5,668 nt of DNA from UBA1189 sp045544835 (GTDB lineage Bacteria > Bacteroidota > Bacteroidia > Bacteroidales > Bacteroidaceae). The stretch's first letter is position 1. Each line of letters starts with the position of its first letter. Positions 5,516 to 5,668 of the stretch are shown here, one piece after another. The notes under the pieces are model-generated. The model had not been told where the DNA came from. It did not search any database and saw only the letters and a list, made by a program, of their open reading frames with translations. A program made the translations under genes and the position numbers. Where the stretch lies: contig JAZPZS010000083.1 of NCBI GenBank assembly GCA_045544835.1, positions 1-5,668 on the forward strand, in the 5' to 3' direction.

Positions 5516-5559
5516 AACAATATGATATATTTAACGTGAGTTCGACGAATTCAAAATAG
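5512..5559 (+). pseudogene. Start of a gene interrupted by the right IS
   Basis: ATG 5512 overlaps the preceding stop as ATGA and gives MKQYDI before the IS boundary at about 5530; from there the frame reads IS sequence and stops at TAG 5557-5559. MKQYDI is reminiscent of the start of MazF/PemK-type toxins of Bacteroidales, and a coupled short frame upstream would fit a toxin-antitoxin pair, but six residues cannot establish this. The rest of the gene, if it exists, should lie beyond the right IS. Confidence 0.25.
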
Positions 5560-5668
5560 AGTAAGCTGTGTATCCAATGTCCTCTGTACATTGATACACG
5601 GCTTTTTCGGAAACATACAATATGCAGCAATAGCTCCCAACATGTTCACGATAAAATTGTCAAAGCAA
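5530..5668. repeat. Right copy of the 139-bp inverted repeat (IS 3' end)
   Basis: It is the exact reverse complement of 3-141. Position p on the left corresponds to 5671 minus p on the right. The inner edge, TTTAACGTGAGTTCG, is the IS end; the IS body lies to the right of the window. No difference exists between the two copies over 139 bases, so they are recent copies, or the ends of the same repeated sequence in an assembly. Confidence 0.93.
5551..5668 (-). pseudogene. Transposase C-terminal end, minus strand, cut by the window edge
   Basis: The minus strand encodes the same peptide as the left copy, from the Cys codon (5665-5667) through FDNFIVNMLG and FPKKP to TQLTLF, with the stop at 5551-5553. 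The transposase therefore points inward, opposed to the left copy. Whether it is intact upstream cannot be seen. Confidence 0.7.

Larger units (their letters stand above)
5205..5529. other. Region between the TPR gene and the right IS
   Basis: This 325-bp stretch has no confident gene. It holds the doubtful minus-strand small gene start (to 5360), a -7 box at 5412-5419 and two short overlapping plus-strand frames from 5435. CCAATTGG (5218-5225) and a run of seven T at 5236-5242 are not arranged as an intrinsic terminator, so no terminator for the TPR gene is called. Confidence 0.5.

Overview
The window looks like accessory DNA from a Bacteroidales genome (Bacteroides, Prevotella or Porphyromonas-type; I cannot resolve the genus). 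The evidence is an HU protein of the Bacteroidetes HU-HIG type, a VapE-like ATPase with the Bacteroidales DUF3874-type layout, promoters of the Bacteroidetes form (TTG, about 20 bp, then TAnnTTTG), starts without obvious Shine-Dalgarno sites, and TTCAACTTTCAACTC-type low-complexity DNA. Composition is mosaic. By eye the vapE core is clearly GC-rich, the HU gene is moderately so, and the DUF4062/TPR gene and the ends are AT-richer, so the parts probably have different histories.

Layout. Positions 3-141 and 5530-5668 are a perfect 139-bp inverted repeat. Each copy encodes the last 39 or so codons of the same transposase plus the terminal bases of its insertion sequence, with the transposase 3' ends facing inward. 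The window is therefore the segment between two opposed IS copies. That fits either a composite-transposon-like island or a contig that stopped in a repeated IS at both ends. Inside, from left to right: a non-coding stretch with short GC-rich repeats (142-379); an HU-like DNA-binding protein on the minus strand (380-1033); a long divergent intergenic region (1034-1686) with back-to-back promoters and a large imperfect stem-loop just downstream of the leftward promoter; a VapE/DUF3874-type P-loop ATPase on the plus strand (1687-3090); a 251-bp gap ending in a good promoter (about 3267-3299); a 620-residue protein with an N-terminal DUF4062/TIR-like domain, a coiled-coil centre and C-terminal 46-residue TPR units (3342-5204); and a messy 3' end (5205-5529) holding a possible small minus-strand gene and a start-proximal gene fragment cut by the right IS.

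How it may fit together. HU-HIG proteins and VapE-like ATPases are common neighbours in Bacteroidales mobile and integrated DNA. Here they are divergently transcribed from one short control region and may form a DNA-handling module left by an element. The DUF4062-TPR protein has its own promoter. Its sensor-plus-effector look (TIR-like head, coiled coil, TPR tail) suggests a stand-alone defence or signalling protein, but nothing in the sequence proves this. The most useful leads are that protein, the leader stem-loop between the divergent genes, the non-coding-looking N-terminal extension of VapE, and the gene interrupted by the right IS.
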